Shown: positions 63,488 through 64,000 of the stretch, one piece after another
Position numbering within the stretch: position 1 is the first letter of the stretch
How the letters are laid out: each line of letters starts with the position of its first letter
DNA from: Mycolicibacterium neoaurum VKM Ac-1815D
GTDB taxonomy: Bacteria > Actinomycetota > Actinomycetes > Mycobacteriales > Mycobacteriaceae
Length of the DNA: 64,000 bases
Direction: 5' to 3'
NCBI RefSeq assembly: GCF_000317305.3
Contig: NC_023036.2
Span: 62,001 to 126,000 of the forward strand
Notes under the pieces: generated by a model
Told to the model about the DNA's origin: nothing
Databases searched by the model: none
The model's input: the letters and a program-made list of their open reading frames with translations, nothing else
Program-made: the position numbers and the translations under genes

Positions 63488-64000
63488 ATGGCCCTGTTCA
63501 AGCGACGCAAGAGCCGGGCGACACGGCGTGCCGAAGCCAAGGCGATCAAGGCGAAAGCCAAGCTCGAGGCCAGGCTGGCGGCCAAGAACGACGCCCGGCG
63601 CATCAAGGCCGACCGCAAGGCGGCGACCCGTGCGGTCAAGGCACAGCTCAAGGCTCAGCACGACAGCGACCGTGCCGCCCTGAAAGTGGCCGAAACCCAG
63701 TTGAAGGCGGTGCGCGAGGGCAAGCTGCTCTCGCCGATCAAGATCCGCCGCGCGCTGACGGTGTCCCGTCTGCTGGCTCCGGTGCTGGTGCCGCTGGCGT
63801 ATCGAGGAGCGATCGCGGTTCGTGGTCTGCTCGACCAACGGCGCGCGGATCAGCTCGGCGTCCCGCTGAGTCAGGTGGGCCAGTTCTCCGGCCACGGCGC
63901 CGCGCTGTCGGCACGCATCACCGGCGCCGAGCAGGCGGTGCGCCGGGTCGCCGAGAAGAACCCCAAGGATGCCGAGACGCGCGCCTTCGTCTCCGCGATC
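63488..64000 (+). CDS. DUF6474-like protein (Rv3850 homologue), cut by window end
   Basis: The first 171 codons are visible. The protein begins MALFKRRKSRATRRAEAKAIK and continues as a long, highly charged Lys/Ala/Arg-rich helix to about residue 80, likely a coiled coil or a DNA- or membrane-contacting arm. A more ordinary domain follows with IKIRRALTVSRLLAPVLVPLAYRGA and a helical region with GVPLSQVGQFSGHGAALSARI. It matches Rv3850 (about 218 residues) in layout, so about 45 residues are missing. The ATG at 63488 has GGGAGG upstream; an overlapping ATG at 63468 is in another frame. Function is unknown. Confidence 0.82.
   Translation, partial: MALFKRRKSRATRRAEAKAIKAKAKLEARLAAKNDARRIKADRKAATRAVKAQLKAQHDSDRAALKVAETQLKAVREGKLLSPIKIRRALTVSRLLAPVLVPLAYRGAIAVRGLLDQRRADQLGVPLSQVGQFSGHGAALSARITGAEQAVRRVAEKNPKDAETRAFVSAI

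Overview
The window comes from a high-GC mycobacterium, most likely a non-tuberculous species of the Mycolicibacterium type. Nearly every gene is recognisable as part of the mycobacterial cell-wall region that lies around Rv3790-Rv3850 in M. tuberculosis, and gene order is largely kept. Species was not determined. No tRNA, rRNA, CRISPR array, transposase or integrase was recognised.

Region 1 (1-17.1 kb, plus strand) makes arabinan. It holds the 3' end of dprE1, then dprE2 (both enzymes of DPA synthesis, the arabinose donor), aftA, embC, embA, embB and a metallo-beta-lactamase-fold gene, most of them overlapping by 1-4 bases. Between embC and embA sits a divergent pair not expected there: a Tat-exported class I cholesterol-oxidase-like flavoprotein and an AlkB-type alkane hydroxylase, with a palindromic operator-like site between them. 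DprE1 has Ala at the benzothiazinone-target Cys387 position, and EmbB has Gln-Met at the positions equivalent to 303-304. Both are changes associated with intrinsic drug resistance.

Region 2 (17.1-18.7 kb, minus strand) has an RDD-family membrane protein, a small hypothetical protein and a RibD/DHFR-like protein. Two of these contain in-frame short tandem DNA repeats.

Region 3 (18.8-39.3 kb, minus strand) makes and attaches mycolic acids. Read in transcription order it contains glf, glfT2, a PAP2 phosphatase, ubiA and aftB (galactan and DPA synthesis), then three antigen-85-type proteins, a DUF732 protein and culp6, then fadD32, pks13 and accD4 (mycolate condensation).

Region 4 (39.5-52.7 kb) mixes both strands. 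It carries erp with a long PGLTS-type repeat, an LGFP-containing peptidoglycan amidase, a HAD phosphatase, an acyltransferase, a Rieske/metallo-beta-lactamase fusion, a MOSC protein, a DUF5718-like protein, serS, a septum-formation-family protein, a minimal zincin, a Cys-rich small protein, a phosphoglycerate-mutase-like protein and pheA.

Region 5 (52.7-60.6 kb) is the iron and oxidative-stress segment. It has an IdeR-box-controlled DUF2470 protein, a CPBP protease, an LCP ligase, bfrB with an IdeR box, glpQ1, a DUF4328 protein, a rhodanese, a DnaA-box cluster, a 51-residue membrane protein behind a CRP-like site, sodA with Gln at residue 145, and an Rv3847 homologue. Region 6 (60.6-64 kb) has espR, a convergent pair encoding a seven-helix membrane protein and an ImmA/IrrE-type metallopeptidase, and the start of an Rv3850-like gene cut by the window end.
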